From assembly GCA_030445745.1 (NCBI GenBank), contig JASUTE010000006.1:1-64000 (forward strand): a stretch of 64,000 bases of DNA. The letters are read 5' to 3'. The translations under genes were made by a program, and so were the position numbers. Source of the stretch: Candidatus Cloacimonadota bacterium. Lineage in GTDB: Bacteria > Cloacimonadota > Cloacimonadia > Cloacimonadales > TCS61. Positions 16,142 to 25,822 of this stretch are shown one piece after another (the first letter of the stretch is position 1; every line of letters starts with the position of its first letter). The notes beneath the pieces are model-generated. The model did not search any database, was not told where the DNA came from, and saw only the letters and a program-made list of their open reading frames with translations.

Positions 16142-19015
16142 ATGGAAGCAAGAATTTATGAATTGAAAGTTCTGTTAGTGGAAGATGAATTAATTATAAG
16201 AGAATCCTTTCGATCTCTGCTGAAAAGAAGAGTAAAAAAATTCATAACTGCCAAAGATGGATTAGATGGATTGGAGAAATTTAAACAGGAACGTCCAGAT
16301 ATTGTGATGACTGATATAAAAATGCCTAAGATGGATGGTCTGGAGATGATAGCTAAGATAAAAGAGATAGATCCCGATACGATAATTGTGGTGATTTCTG
16401 CTCACAGCGAAACAGAATATTTACTTGATGCTATTGAGGTTGGAGTTAACAATTTTCTTATAAAACCGGTGGATAAGCCCAAATTATATAATTTATTGGC
16501 TAAGTATGTCCAAGACTTGAAGCTGAAAAGTGAATTGGAACAAAAACGTTTGGAAAAGGAGCAAACAGAACTACAGTTAAGAGAGAAAGAGAAGAAGTAT
16601 CGCAGAGTATTCGAAGAATTTCAGGACTTGTATTTCGAAATAGACCTTTCAGGTTATATCCTTACCGTAACTCCTTACATTCAAAAGCTTACCGGCTATA
16701 CACCGCAAGAAGTAGAAGGGAAAAATATTGAACTCTTTTACAAAAACAGAGCAAGCAAAGAAAAATTCTTAGATAAATTAGTTCGCAATAGTAATGTGGA
16801 AAATTTTGAAACAGAACTGCAAAGAAAAGATGGTAGCAAAATAATTGTGAGTATAAATGCCCATCTTATTTATGATAGAAATGGTAATATTAAAAATATC
16901 ACTGGTGTAATTCATGATATCACTGCCAGAAAGAAAATTGAAGAAGAGCTTAGCCAGAGTTTAAAATTACAGCAGTTATATTCACAGGTTACACAGATTT
17001 TTATTGGTAGTGAAAATTGGGAATATAGTGTAGAGAAAGCTCTGCAAATAATGGGGGAAACGGTACAAGTAAGTAGAGTTTTGTTGTTTGAAGATTCACA
17101 AAATGGATACCAAACCACCAATTCTTTTGAATGGAGCAGTGATGAAATAGAGACAAATGCTAACCAACTCCAGGGAATGCATTTTTCACAAACACCAGCT
17201 TGGAAAGCTCTGCTACAAGAAGAGGGCGAAATTTTATGCAATGATATCAATAAATTGCCAAAAGATATACGCGAAAATTTAAAGCCACTTGCTGTTCGTT
17301 CTCTGCTAGTTTGTCCACTGGTTATTAGGAATGAAGTGAAGGGATCTCTTGCCTTTGTGGAATGTGGGTACGATAAAAATTGGACAAAAGATGAAAGGGA
17401 AATGTTGCATACGATTTCCAATATTATTGCAAATTTTATAGAAAAAAACCGCGCCTACGAAAGATTAATGATTAGTGAAGAGAAGTTTAGGGTGATAGGT
17501 TCAGCTGCCAATGATGCAATAATAATGGCCGATTCCAAAGGCAATATAAATTTTTGGAATTCTGCTGCTGAAAAAATATTTGGATATTCCCAAACAGAAG
17601 TAATTGGGAAAAATGTTCATACCTTGATTGCTCCAGAAAGATACATGCAAGAGTACAAAAAAAATTGGTTCCATTTTCAAAATACAGGAGAGGGTAAAGC
17701 CATTGGTACAACTTTAGAATTAAGTGCACTAAGAAGAAATGGAGAAGAGTTTCCAGTTGAACTTTCACTCTCTTCGGTAAAAGTTCAAGATGAATGGAAT
17801 GCAGTGGGTATACTGCGTGATATTACCCAAAGAAAAGAAGCTGAAAAGAAGATAAAGCTGCAGAATGAAAATTTACTGCGGGAATTAGAAATAGCTGCTT
17901 CGGTGCAGCAGTATTTGCTTCCTAATTGGTTAGTTTACGAGAAAGAGATAGTATTTTCTTCTGCATATACACCATCTTCGGAAGTAGGCGGTGATATATT
18001 CGATATAAAAAAAATCTCTTCCTCTCGTTATGTGTTATATGTAGGCGATATTTCTGGTCATGGTGTGCAAGCTGCACTACTGATGACAGCTGTGCGTTCT
18101 ACTATCTCGATGCTGGTGGACAATATGAAGACCAGGTTAGAACCTTATAAAATAGTAAATGAGCTTAACCGGATTATAAGTAAAGAATTATTCCACAGAA
18201 ATTACCTTACTATGGTGTTTGCAATTATTGATTTGGAAAAGGGTGTAGTGAAATATTTTAATGCAGGCCATCCACCAATAATTAAATATGATATAAAACA
18301 AAGAGAAACTGAATTACTTCCCCCAAAAGGTGGAGTTCCAATTGGATGGGAAAAAGATTACCACTATCGCCGTGAAGACCAGGACAGCTTTGCTATCGAT
18401 GAAAACCAGCTATTTTTCCTTTATACCGATGGTATTTTTGAATGTGAGGATAAACAGGGCAATCAATTAGGATTGCAAGGACTAAGGGAATTTTTGAATA
18501 AAAATATTGTAAATGCCAACAGTCTGATAATTCCTCACAAAATTAAACACAAACTAATAGAAAAAGAATACGATGTCAGCTCCGATGATTTCACTTTAGT
18601 ATGTTTTCGTAAATTGCTGCCTTCCGATAATAAAAAGAAATCTTATCTAATTCGTTCTTTGGTAGAAAATATCGGAGAAGTGGCTATTCATTGTGAGAAT
18701 TTTATTAAAAGTAAGTTTAATGACCCCGATTTTGCTGCGAAAGTGGAAATTGTGGTCGATGAATTTTTGAATGAAGTAATAAAACGTGGCTATGTAAACA
18801 AAGCTGAAAGCCTTATAATGCTACAATTGGAAACTGAAGATATTCTGAAACTAACATTTTGGGATAAAGGTGATGATTGGGGAATTCCTATTAACAAAGG
18901 AAAAGCTGATGAAATGGGATTCCAGCTTATTTTTACTATAGCTAACAACATTGTTCGTAACAGATATGGAGATATTAACGAAACGATAATAGAGATGCCT
19001 TATGAAAAAAAATAA
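16142..19015 (+). CDS. Receiver-PAS-GAF-PAS-SpoIIE phosphatase with degenerate HATPase
   Basis: 957 residues; starts three bases after the paralogue upstream. Receiver 8-120 with E14/D15, phosphoacceptor D58 (VMTDIKMPKMDG), S86 and K108. PAS about 148-275, GAF about 285-440 (QVSRVLLFED, RSLLVCPLVIRNEVKGSLAF), PAS about 450-580. SpoIIE phosphatase about 595-810: PSSEVGGDIFDI, VGDISGHGVQAALL, FNAGHPPII, FLYTDGIFECED, SSDDFTLVCF, all intact. The C-terminal HATPase-like region keeps its outline, but the N-box reads VVDEFLNEVIKRG (E878 where Asn is expected) and the GRG loop is MGF (925-927), so ATP binding is doubtful. Probably a phosphatase-biased partner of the upstream protein. Its 3' end overlaps the first polysaccharide gene by 14 bases. 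Confidence 0.92.
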   Translation: MEARIYELKVLLVEDELIIRESFRSLLKRRVKKFITAKDGLDGLEKFKQERPDIVMTDIKMPKMDGLEMIAKIKEIDPDTIIVVISAHSETEYLLDAIEVGVNNFLIKPVDKPKLYNLLAKYVQDLKLKSELEQKRLEKEQTELQLREKEKKYRRVFEEFQDLYFEIDLSGYILTVTPYIQKLTGYTPQEVEGKNIELFYKNRASKEKFLDKLVRNSNVENFETELQRKDGSKIIVSINAHLIYDRNGNIKNITGVIHDITARKKIEEELSQSLKLQQLYSQVTQIFIGSENWEYSVEKALQIMGETVQVSRVLLFEDSQNGYQTTNSFEWSSDEIETNANQLQGMHFSQTPAWKALLQEEGEILCNDINKLPKDIRENLKPLAVRSLLVCPLVIRNEVKGSLAFVECGYDKNWTKDEREMLHTISNIIANFIEKNRAYERLMISEEKFRVIGSAANDAIIMADSKGNINFWNSAAEKIFGYSQTEVIGKNVHTLIAPERYMQEYKKNWFHFQNTGEGKAIGTTLELSALRRNGEEFPVELSLSSVKVQDEWNAVGILRDITQRKEAEKKIKLQNENLLRELEIAASVQQYLLPNWLVYEKEIVFSSAYTPSSEVGGDIFDIKKISSSRYVLYVGDISGHGVQAALLMTAVRSTISMLVDNMKTRLEPYKIVNELNRIISKELFHRNYLTMVFAIIDLEKGVVKYFNAGHPPIIKYDIKQRETELLPPKGGVPIGWEKDYHYRREDQDSFAIDENQLFFLYTDGIFECEDKQGNQLGLQGLREFLNKNIVNANSLIIPHKIKHKLIEKEYDVSSDDFTLVCFRKLLPSDNKKKSYLIRSLVENIGEVAIHCENFIKSKFNDPDFAAKVEIVVDEFLNEVIKRGYVNKAESLIMLQLETEDILKLTFWDKGDDWGIPINKGKADEMGFQLIFTIANNIVRNRYGDINETIIEMPYEKK

Positions 19016-20177
19016 AAAATTACTTTATATTGATGTTCCTTTTATGAATGAAAAAGGTGGTGATAAAAATCGTAGTCGTTTCCTTTGGAACACACTGCAA
19101 GCAAATTACGATTGCGATTTATTACTTATTAATCATTTTAGAAAAGATAGCAAAATTGCCAAACACAATGGTTACAACGAGTTGTTTCAACTTAGGACAA
19201 CCCAAAAAAGTCTATTTCAGTCACATAGTTACTTCAACTTTAGCAAAAACGAAATTGCCAAGTTTGCTGGAATACTACAAAAACATAACTATGATATAAT
19301 TTTTATCCGTTTTGCTTCACCAGCATTTTTAACTCCCACCATCGAAAAAGTTTTGCCTCAAGCTAAAATCGTTTTAGATATCGATATGCTCTTTTCGCGA
19401 CTTTCCAAACTTGCCTGGCAAGCCAATCCAACTTTGAAAAACCGCTACTTTTTGTTAGAATTTATAAGACAGCGCAATTATGAATTTGAACTTTTTGCTC
19501 GTCCTTATCTGTTTTTCTTCAGCAATGTGGTTGAAAAAAAACTAGTTGAAAAAATCTACATTAATCCCTCATTCAAGGGAAAATTACAAGTTATTCCTAA
19601 TGTTATGCATCCGGTGACAGCGCAAAATTCTTTTCCTAAGAAAAATTATATTCTTTTCTATGGTGATCTTGGTTCAACTGCCAACTTAGATGCGTTTGAA
19701 TTTCTTGTTAAAAAGATCTATCCGCTGGTTTCGGCTAAGTTGAAGCAGAAGAAAGCAATAATAAATGTGGTAGGGAAAAACAAACAAGCTTTAAGTAACG
19801 TAATAAAAGAACACCATAATTTGGAAAATATTGAAGTTGTGGGTGAGGTTGATGATATAAACATCTGGATTGGAGCAGCAAGATTTGTACTTTTACCAAT
19901 TCGTATTGCTTCGGGAACCCGAACACGTATTTTGGAAGCTGCTGCTACCAAAACCCCTGTAATAACAACGTCAATTGGTGTTGAAGGATTTGAATTTAAT
20001 GACCGGGAAATAGTAATTGCCGATACTGCTGAAACAATTTCCCAAAATATAATTTCTTTATTAGAAGATAGTGAAAAATGCAAAAAAATCGGCGAAAAAT
20101 TCCATGAAAAAGCAAAAAAACTCTATCTGGATTCTATAATAGCACAGAAAATGATAAATAACATCGAAAAATTTTGA
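19002..20177 (+). CDS. Glycosyltransferase, GT4-like
   Basis: 391 residues, no signal peptide. N-terminal Rossmann-like half with LLYIDVPFMNEKGGDKNRSR, NYDIIFIRFASPAFL and KIVLDIDMLFSRLSKLAWQA; C-terminal GT-B half with NYILFYGDLGSTANLDAFEF, VVGEVDDINIWIGAARFVLL, PIRIASGTRTRILEAAATKT and VITTSIGVEGFEF, the usual donor-binding region. Typical of sugar transferases that add residues to lipid-linked glycans at the inner face of the membrane. It starts 14 bases inside the upstream signalling gene, so it is probably co-transcribed with it, which links signalling and glycan genes physically. Sugar and linkage cannot be told. Confidence 0.85.
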   Translation: MKKNKKLLYIDVPFMNEKGGDKNRSRFLWNTLQANYDCDLLLINHFRKDSKIAKHNGYNELFQLRTTQKSLFQSHSYFNFSKNEIAKFAGILQKHNYDIIFIRFASPAFLTPTIEKVLPQAKIVLDIDMLFSRLSKLAWQANPTLKNRYFLLEFIRQRNYEFELFARPYLFFFSNVVEKKLVEKIYINPSFKGKLQVIPNVMHPVTAQNSFPKKNYILFYGDLGSTANLDAFEFLVKKIYPLVSAKLKQKKAIINVVGKNKQALSNVIKEHHNLENIEVVGEVDDINIWIGAARFVLLPIRIASGTRTRILEAAATKTPVITTSIGVEGFEFNDREIVIADTAETISQNIISLLEDSEKCKKIGEKFHEKAKKLYLDSIIAQKMINNIEKF

Positions 20178-20350
20178 TAATTTAGTATAAGATTATAAGA
20201 TTTTGTGCAATTTGAACTTGTAGTAGTATTTGATTTATTAATTCTTACTCCTTTTTCTTGGCTGAGCAATGTATTCGATCAGGATGGTAGCTGTGTTAAT
20301 AATGGGAATATAAGCTTATTAATTTCATAATCGTAAAAGTAGGAGGTTAT

Positions 20351-20650
20351 ATGAGTTACAATGTAAAAGATTTCGCTGAATTAACCTTAAGAGATTTTTT
20401 GGCAATAGATCGCACTAAGCTGGCAAACTCCAGAACTGTTTTGGCATATATACGTACAGCTTTAATGATGGTTGTTTCTGCGATTACACTAATGAAGCTC
20501 TTTCCCCAGTTTCTTATTATGCAATATTTTGCCTATATTCTTTTCCCAATTGCTGGCTTGGTCTTTATTATCGGATTAGCGCAGTATTTTAAATTCCGAG
20601 GAAAAATTACCTTAGAAGCTTCGCAGCTGAAATGCGAAGATAATAAATAG
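20351..20650 (+). CDS. DUF202 (YidH-type) small membrane protein
   Basis: 99 residues, GTAGGAGG before the ATG. N-terminal LRDFLAIDRTKLANSRTVLAY is the recognised DUF202 signature (conserved Asp/Arg, LAxxRT..A..R). Two membrane helices follow, about 37-56 and 62-84, ending in a basic cytoplasmic tail. Function of the family is unknown. The preceding 173 bases (20178-20350) hold no gene. Next gene starts one base after its stop, so it belongs to the polysaccharide operon. Confidence 0.85.
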   Translation: MSYNVKDFAELTLRDFLAIDRTKLANSRTVLAYIRTALMMVVSAITLMKLFPQFLIMQYFAYILFPIAGLVFIIGLAQYFKFRGKITLEASQLKCEDNK

Positions 20651-20651
20651 T

Positions 20652-21803
20652 ATGAAAATTCTGTGGATAAATGAAAAGGCAGAATTTGTGGGTGGTTGCG
20701 AGAGCTTTGTAGCCAATACAGCAGCTTTATTGGAAAAAAATGGAACCGAAAATATACTTTTGTATAGCGTGGAAGGCTGGACTGAGCCCCGCTTTGTGAA
20801 AAATTTCAGCCAGAGTTATCCCATAGTAAGGCCATTAAGACAAATAAAAGAGATAGAACCAGATATAATTTATCTTCACCAGCTTACCAATAAGAAGTTT
20901 ATGAGGGAAATTCTACAAAGCAATATTCCGGTAGTAATTTTCTATCACGACCATCAGTTGTTTTGTCTGCGCGAACATAAATACAAAGCCATTACCCACA
21001 AAACTTGTCAAAAACCAATAGGATTACGTTGTTACCCTTGTTTGGGATTTGTGAATAAAACCGATAAATTTCCCTATCTACGGTTGCGTACACTTTATTC
21101 AGTAAGAAAACAACAAAAAATGCAAAAAAAAGCACAAGCTTTTGTGGTAGCTTCCCAATACATGAAAAAACATCTCATAGCGCATGGTTATCCTCCATCC
21201 AAAATTTTTGTAGTTCCCCTTTATTCAGTTGCCCACCTGGACGAATCGCTGCAATTTCCTCAAAATGGCAAGTTACTATTTGTCGGCCAAATTCTACGTG
21301 GGAAAGGTGTAGGTGTTTTGCTGCAAGCTTTAAAAAAACTGCCAGATAATATAACCTGTACTTTCTGCGGTAGTGGAGATCAACAGAGAAAATTTATTAA
21401 AATGGCTCGAAAATTAGGTTTGTTAAATAGAGTTAATTTTGTTGGAAAAGTTGAATCGGTACAATTGGAAAAATTCTACCGGGAAGCGGAAATGGTGGTT
21501 GTTCCCAGTATAACCCCAGAAACTTTTGGTTTAGTAGGTTTGGAAGCGATGAGTTTTGCTAAACCTATTGTTGCAGCAAATGTGGGCGGAATTGGAATGT
21601 GGTTGCAGCACAACGTAAATGGTTTGTTATTCAATTCTGGTGATAGTGAAGGATTGGCACATGCGATTTTGATGCTTCATCAAGAGCCTGAACTTCGCAA
21701 AAAGATGGGCAAAAAGGGCCAACAGATCTTACAGGAAAAATTTCGCCCACAACAACATCTGCAAAAGTTAATACAGCTTTTTCAAAAGCTGGGGGAAAAT
21801 TAA
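20652..21803 (+). CDS. Glycosyltransferase family 4
   Basis: 383 residues. Acceptor half: KILWINEKAEFVGGCESFVA and IPVVIFYHDHQLFCLREHKY, followed by a cysteine-rich stretch (TCQKPIGLRCYPCLGF) seen in a subset of GT4 proteins. Donor half: GKLLFVGQILRGKGVGVLLQ, CTFCGSGDQQRKF, VNFVGKVESVQLEKFYREAE, then VPSITPETFGLVGLEAMSFA (the E-x7-E motif) and PIVAANVGGIG. A retaining GT-B transferase using a nucleotide sugar. One base separates it from the next gene. Confidence 0.93.
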   Translation: MKILWINEKAEFVGGCESFVANTAALLEKNGTENILLYSVEGWTEPRFVKNFSQSYPIVRPLRQIKEIEPDIIYLHQLTNKKFMREILQSNIPVVIFYHDHQLFCLREHKYKAITHKTCQKPIGLRCYPCLGFVNKTDKFPYLRLRTLYSVRKQQKMQKKAQAFVVASQYMKKHLIAHGYPPSKIFVVPLYSVAHLDESLQFPQNGKLLFVGQILRGKGVGVLLQALKKLPDNITCTFCGSGDQQRKFIKMARKLGLLNRVNFVGKVESVQLEKFYREAEMVVVPSITPETFGLVGLEAMSFAKPIVAANVGGIGMWLQHNVNGLLFNSGDSEGLAHAILMLHQEPELRKKMGKKGQQILQEKFRPQQHLQKLIQLFQKLGEN

Positions 21804-21804
21804 G

Positions 21805-23007
21805 ATGAATTGGGGTAAATTCACAGTTAAAGGTTCTGCGAAAGTGGAAAACAAGATAAAGGACATGCTGCAACAGATAGCAGCTGAATTTGCCAAGGTT
21901 TTATTGCCCGAGGAGTACAAAGCTGTTATTTTATTAGGTGGTTATGGCCGCGGCGAGGGTGGAGTGCTAATTGAAAATGGAGTTGAAAAACCACATAATA
22001 ATTTCGATTTGCTACTTATTTACAAAAAAAATATACGGCAGAAATTACAAACCTTACATAACATATTGGGAGAGTTTTCCCAGAAAAATGCGATAGGAAT
22101 CGATTTGGGCACAATCTCGGCTTGCAAATTGAAGCATGCTCGCTGCCGCTTAATGTGGTATGATATGCGTTATGGACATAAGACAATTTTAGGTGATGAA
22201 AGGTTTGTGAGTTCTATAAAACAGTTCAAATTGGAAAATGTTCCTGACTGGGATATATTGAATTTAATGGTGAATCGTGGCACTTTAATGATAATTAACG
22301 ATCTTCTTTTAGAAAAAAAGGAATTAGAAGTAACGCAACAAAAATTAATTGTGAAGCATTTGATGAAGGCTATCATCGGCTATGGCGATGCCCTATTGTA
22401 CTTTCTGAACAACTATAGCTGGAGTTATTTGGAAAAACAACAACTTATGCGTCAGCAAACTCAAGTGGATTCCGAATTCCAAAGCTGGTACGATGCAGCT
22501 ATTGAATTTAGGTTTCAGCCCGATTACATTAAATTTTTGCAAAATGATCTAACTGAAATTACCGAAAGATTACGCCAAAAATTTTCCCAAATATTCTTGT
22601 ATTGCGGGCAGCAACGATTAAAAAAGAAAATTACTAATTGGACAGAATATCCAGATATAGTTTTTCGTAATGCAATCTGCCAGCAGCCATTTTCACTAAA
22701 AAGTTGGGCAAAAAAGGCGATTAATTTCTTCCAAAATACCCAATACAGCGGTAAGACTGGGTTTAAAACCGCCTTGGGCTATAGATTTTTAGGAAAAACC
22801 GAATTACTTTCTGTGTTTTTTCCTTTTTTCGCCTTCCAACTTACAGACCAGCATTATAAAAACGTGATCAAAAAATCTCTATTAACTGATAATGAAGAAG
22901 TTAGTGAATTAAGGAAGGACTATCTGAGGATGTGGAGTAAATTCGGGGATGTTAATTTTTCCGATATGCTAAAAAAATATGGAATTGAAATAGGAGAGAG
23001 CGTATGA
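21805..23007 (+). CDS. Nucleotidyltransferase-fold protein of unknown function
   Basis: 400 residues. Residues 40-75 carry ILLGGYGRGEGGV and HNNFDLLLIYKK, the GG-x-GRGE plus D-x-hh pattern of polymerase-beta-type nucleotidyltransferases; a DLGTISACKL strand follows that could give the third acidic residue. Residues beyond about 130 are helical and unrecognised, with QLTDQHYKNVIKKSLL near the end. It sits in the glycan operon between a GT4 transferase and a deacetylase-like protein, overlapping the latter by four bases (ATGA). A nucleotidyl or related transfer to a glycan intermediate is possible but not shown. Confidence 0.6.
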   Translation: MNWGKFTVKGSAKVENKIKDMLQQIAAEFAKVLLPEEYKAVILLGGYGRGEGGVLIENGVEKPHNNFDLLLIYKKNIRQKLQTLHNILGEFSQKNAIGIDLGTISACKLKHARCRLMWYDMRYGHKTILGDERFVSSIKQFKLENVPDWDILNLMVNRGTLMIINDLLLEKKELEVTQQKLIVKHLMKAIIGYGDALLYFLNNYSWSYLEKQQLMRQQTQVDSEFQSWYDAAIEFRFQPDYIKFLQNDLTEITERLRQKFSQIFLYCGQQRLKKKITNWTEYPDIVFRNAICQQPFSLKSWAKKAINFFQNTQYSGKTGFKTALGYRFLGKTELLSVFFPFFAFQLTDQHYKNVIKKSLLTDNEEVSELRKDYLRMWSKFGDVNFSDMLKKYGIEIGESV

Positions 23008-23828
23008 TTTGCTTAACCACTGATCTTCATCATATGGGGCTTAAAACTGGAAATCAGGCACATGCCGATATCACCGAAATTCAAATCGCCCAAAGATATT
23101 TACATATGTTGGAAGATGCGGGAGTGCTGGCTACATTTTTTGTTACTGGTAAAGCATTTGCCGAGGAATGGGAAGATTTGAAGCCAATTTGCTTTAGCGA
23201 TTATACAGAAATTGGCGGACATAATTACTACGCTTTTAAGCCCGAACTTTGGCATAGGATTTGGAATAAACTAACAGGAAATTACAATGGTTGTTATTGG
23301 TATCAGAAATGGGATGCTCAGAAAACTATTCGCATAATAGAAGAAAAAACTGGAAGGAAAATTTCGGTTTGGCGCAATCATATGTACATGCACGGCCCTA
23401 ATACCGAGAAAGTTTTAGCAAAACTGGGAATAAAAATATGTTCCGATGGTGTAAAAAAAGATTCCAATGGCCTGCAGAAGCATCCTACCGGAATCTATAA
23501 TTTTCCTTTGAATATAATTCCAGACCACGAACATCTCTACCATGCCGAAAGGACTCCGCAATGGGTGGAAAAGTGGCAAAAACGTTATAACTGGAGTGAT
23601 GATTTTGGCCCTAATTCCTACTACATAGAAAAATGGACCGAATTGGTTCTGGAGCAATTAGCTAAAAATGAGGAGCGAGGAGTTATTTCCAACATGATAA
23701 TCCATCCCATTACGATGTATCTATGTGATAATTTTAAATCTTTTCGCAGAATTTTGGATTATTTAGAAGAGCGTGAAACCGTGTTTATGAGTAGTTTATT
23801 ACAGAATGAAGGCAAAGATGGCGGCTAA
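23004..23828 (+). CDS. Polysaccharide deacetylase-like protein (NodB fold) with atypical active site
   Basis: 274 residues, starting in a four-base overlap with the gene before. ICLTTDLHHMG, ATFFVTGKAFAEEW, EIGGHNYYAF and SVWRNHMYMHG follow the order of NodB motifs 1 to 3 and the family's TFFVTG strand. However, motif 1 has one Asp (D7) followed by Leu rather than the DD pair, and motif 2 has H73 but Ala77 where the second metal histidine is expected. It may use other ligands, or have lost activity. Family members remove N-acetyl groups from glycans. Confidence 0.7.
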   Translation: MICLTTDLHHMGLKTGNQAHADITEIQIAQRYLHMLEDAGVLATFFVTGKAFAEEWEDLKPICFSDYTEIGGHNYYAFKPELWHRIWNKLTGNYNGCYWYQKWDAQKTIRIIEEKTGRKISVWRNHMYMHGPNTEKVLAKLGIKICSDGVKKDSNGLQKHPTGIYNFPLNIIPDHEHLYHAERTPQWVEKWQKRYNWSDDFGPNSYYIEKWTELVLEQLAKNEERGVISNMIIHPITMYLCDNFKSFRRILDYLEERETVFMSSLLQNEGKDGG

Positions 23829-24717
23829 TAAAATTTCGGTTATAATGCGCTGTAAGAATTCTGATTGGGTTATTGCCCAGGCTTTAGATTCACTTTTTTC
23901 GCAAACTTATAAGGATTTTCAGCTTATCGTGGCGGATTCCGGCTCTACCGACAGAACTTTAGAGATAGTGCAGCAGTATTCCTGCCAATTAATTCAAATA
24001 AAACCAGATGATTATTATCCAGGAGAGGTTTTGAATATGGCAATCGAACAAGCTGCGGGGGATATTGTTGTATTTCAAAATTCAGATGCAGTACCATTAA
24101 CACCATATTGTTTGGAACGCTTGCTAGCAGCTTTCGATGATTCAGAAATCTCTGCTGCTTTTGCTCGTCAAATTCCACGACCAGAGGCTAAAAGCTGGGT
24201 GAAAAGAGAATATGGCTCCAGTTTTCCCAATAGTGCTACTCCGCCCACTTGGATAACACTCTCTCTACCTATGGCCGCTATTCGTAAGAAGGTTTGGCAC
24301 AAACATCATTTTTTCACTGAATGTTGGGGTTCGGAAGACACAGAATGGGGACATTGGGCTAAGCAAAATGGTCTTCATGTTCAATATGTAAAAGATGCTA
24401 TCGTGATGCATTCCCATAATTATAATTTAAAACAGCTTTATGCCCGCAAGTTTATAGAAGGAGAGGCAGATGCCTTTATTTATAAGAATAAATATACTTT
24501 AGCCAAAGCTGCAAAACAATATTTGGCAGCTGTAGGCGGAGATTTATGGGCTGGGGTGAAAGAGGGTAAAGTCTCAGAAATTTGGCAAACTCCATTGCGC
24601 AGGTTAGTTCATTTTTTTGCTTATTACAAAGCGCACCGATTTGGCACAGCCAGACGAGTTAGTGGCTCTAGTAATCGCAGCCGAGCCCAAAAGGAAATCT
24701 TGAGCAGATATGAGTAG
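23818..24717 (+). CDS. Glycosyltransferase family 2
   Basis: 299 residues. I prefer ATG 23818 because GAAGG (23807-23811) lies ahead of it; ATG 23806 is in frame but without a ribosome-binding site. GT-A fold: ISVIMRCKNSDWVIAQALDS, FSQTYKDFQLIVADSGSTDR, ILV-type GDIVVFQNSDAVPL with the metal-binding D-x-D-like NSDA, and CWGSEDTEWGHWAKQNG, where the ED pair matches the catalytic base region. Inverting transferase of the glycan operon; overlaps its neighbours by 11 and 8 bases. Confidence 0.92.
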   Translation: MAANKISVIMRCKNSDWVIAQALDSLFSQTYKDFQLIVADSGSTDRTLEIVQQYSCQLIQIKPDDYYPGEVLNMAIEQAAGDIVVFQNSDAVPLTPYCLERLLAAFDDSEISAAFARQIPRPEAKSWVKREYGSSFPNSATPPTWITLSLPMAAIRKKVWHKHHFFTECWGSEDTEWGHWAKQNGLHVQYVKDAIVMHSHNYNLKQLYARKFIEGEADAFIYKNKYTLAKAAKQYLAAVGGDLWAGVKEGKVSEIWQTPLRRLVHFFAYYKAHRFGTARRVSGSSNRSRAQKEILSRYE

Positions 24718-25822
24718 CACATATCGAATTTTTATAAGTGGCATGGCCTACGATAATGGCAAATCGGGAATCTCATTATATATCCGTAAAGTGGTTAAAT
24801 ATCTAAGCAAAGATCATCAGATCGAACTTCTAATGCTGAAAAAAGATGCAAAAATCTTCTCGATAAAAAATAAAAATCTTAAAATTATAACAGTTAGCAA
24901 TTTTTGGGCTAAGCCCGTGATAAATATGTTGTGGCATCTATTTATTCTACCATTTACCAGAAATTATAAAAAATACGATTTTATATTGTTACCAGCTGGG
25001 AATAGACGTATTTTTTGTTACTATCCTTGCTATACAATAGTCACATTTCACGATCTTTCCCAATTTTACATAACTCATAAATACGATAGATTTCGGATGT
25101 TTTATATAAAAAAAATTGTCCCTTTTTTCCTAAAAAAAGCCAATTCAGTGATGGCTATAAGTAATTGTACCAAAAGAGATTTGCAAAAATTTTATAAATT
25201 GAAAAAAGTATGGGTCAACTATAATGGCTATGAAAAACCAGTAGTTTCCCAAGCTCAAGTTAAAAAAGTAGCAGAGGTTGAAGGTAAATTTTTGTTTTAT
25301 TTAGCCCGAGTGGAACACCCTGGGAAAAATCATTTGAATTTGATAAAAGCTTATGAACAACTTCCGAAAGATGTGAAACAGGAGTATGAATTGGTTTTTG
25401 CCGGCAAAGTTTGGGAAGGCTCGGAACCTGTAATGCACTATGTGGCCAATTCGGCTGACAAAGCTAGAATAAAATTTTTGGGTTTTGTAGAAGAAGCTGA
25501 GCTTAGCTGGTTATACAAAAATTGTAATTTGTATGTTTTCCCCTCTTTTTACGAAGGTTTTGGCTTACCGCTATTGGATGCTATGAACTACGGTGTGCCG
25601 ATTATATGCTCTAACACCTCTTCTTTACCGGAAGTGGGCGGGGATGCTGTGCTTACATTTGATCCGAGCGATAGCAAGCAAATTGCCGAGAGAATTTTGC
25701 AGGTTTTACAAGATAAAGATTTACAAAATAGGATGATAAAAGCAGGTTTTGAACGATTAAGTAATTTTGATTGGGCTAAACACGTGCACAAAATTGTGGG
25801 AGATTACGAGAAAAATGGGTAG
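24710..25822 (+). CDS. Glycosyltransferase family 4
   Basis: 370 residues. GT-B: YRIFISGMAYDNGKSGISLY, FDYILLPAGNRR-type middle, YTIVTFHDLSQFY, SVMAISNCTKRDL (the usual GT4 'S..t..dl' block), FLFYLARVEHPGKNHLNLIK, IKFLGFVEEAELSWLYKNC and the donor-binding VFPSFYEGFGLPLLDAMNYG with SNTSSLPEVGGDAVL. This is the mannosyl/rhamnosyltransferase-like subgroup. Retaining enzyme, cytoplasmic face. Overlaps the next gene by eight bases. Confidence 0.93.
   Translation: MSSTYRIFISGMAYDNGKSGISLYIRKVVKYLSKDHQIELLMLKKDAKIFSIKNKNLKIITVSNFWAKPVINMLWHLFILPFTRNYKKYDFILLPAGNRRIFCYYPCYTIVTFHDLSQFYITHKYDRFRMFYIKKIVPFFLKKANSVMAISNCTKRDLQKFYKLKKVWVNYNGYEKPVVSQAQVKKVAEVEGKFLFYLARVEHPGKNHLNLIKAYEQLPKDVKQEYELVFAGKVWEGSEPVMHYVANSADKARIKFLGFVEEAELSWLYKNCNLYVFPSFYEGFGLPLLDAMNYGVPIICSNTSSLPEVGGDAVLTFDPSDSKQIAERILQVLQDKDLQNRMIKAGFERLSNFDWAKHVHKIVGDYEKNG

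Noticed and set aside
16912..17421. 169-codon minus-strand frame
   Set aside because: Shadow of the receiver-PAS-GAF-SpoIIE gene.
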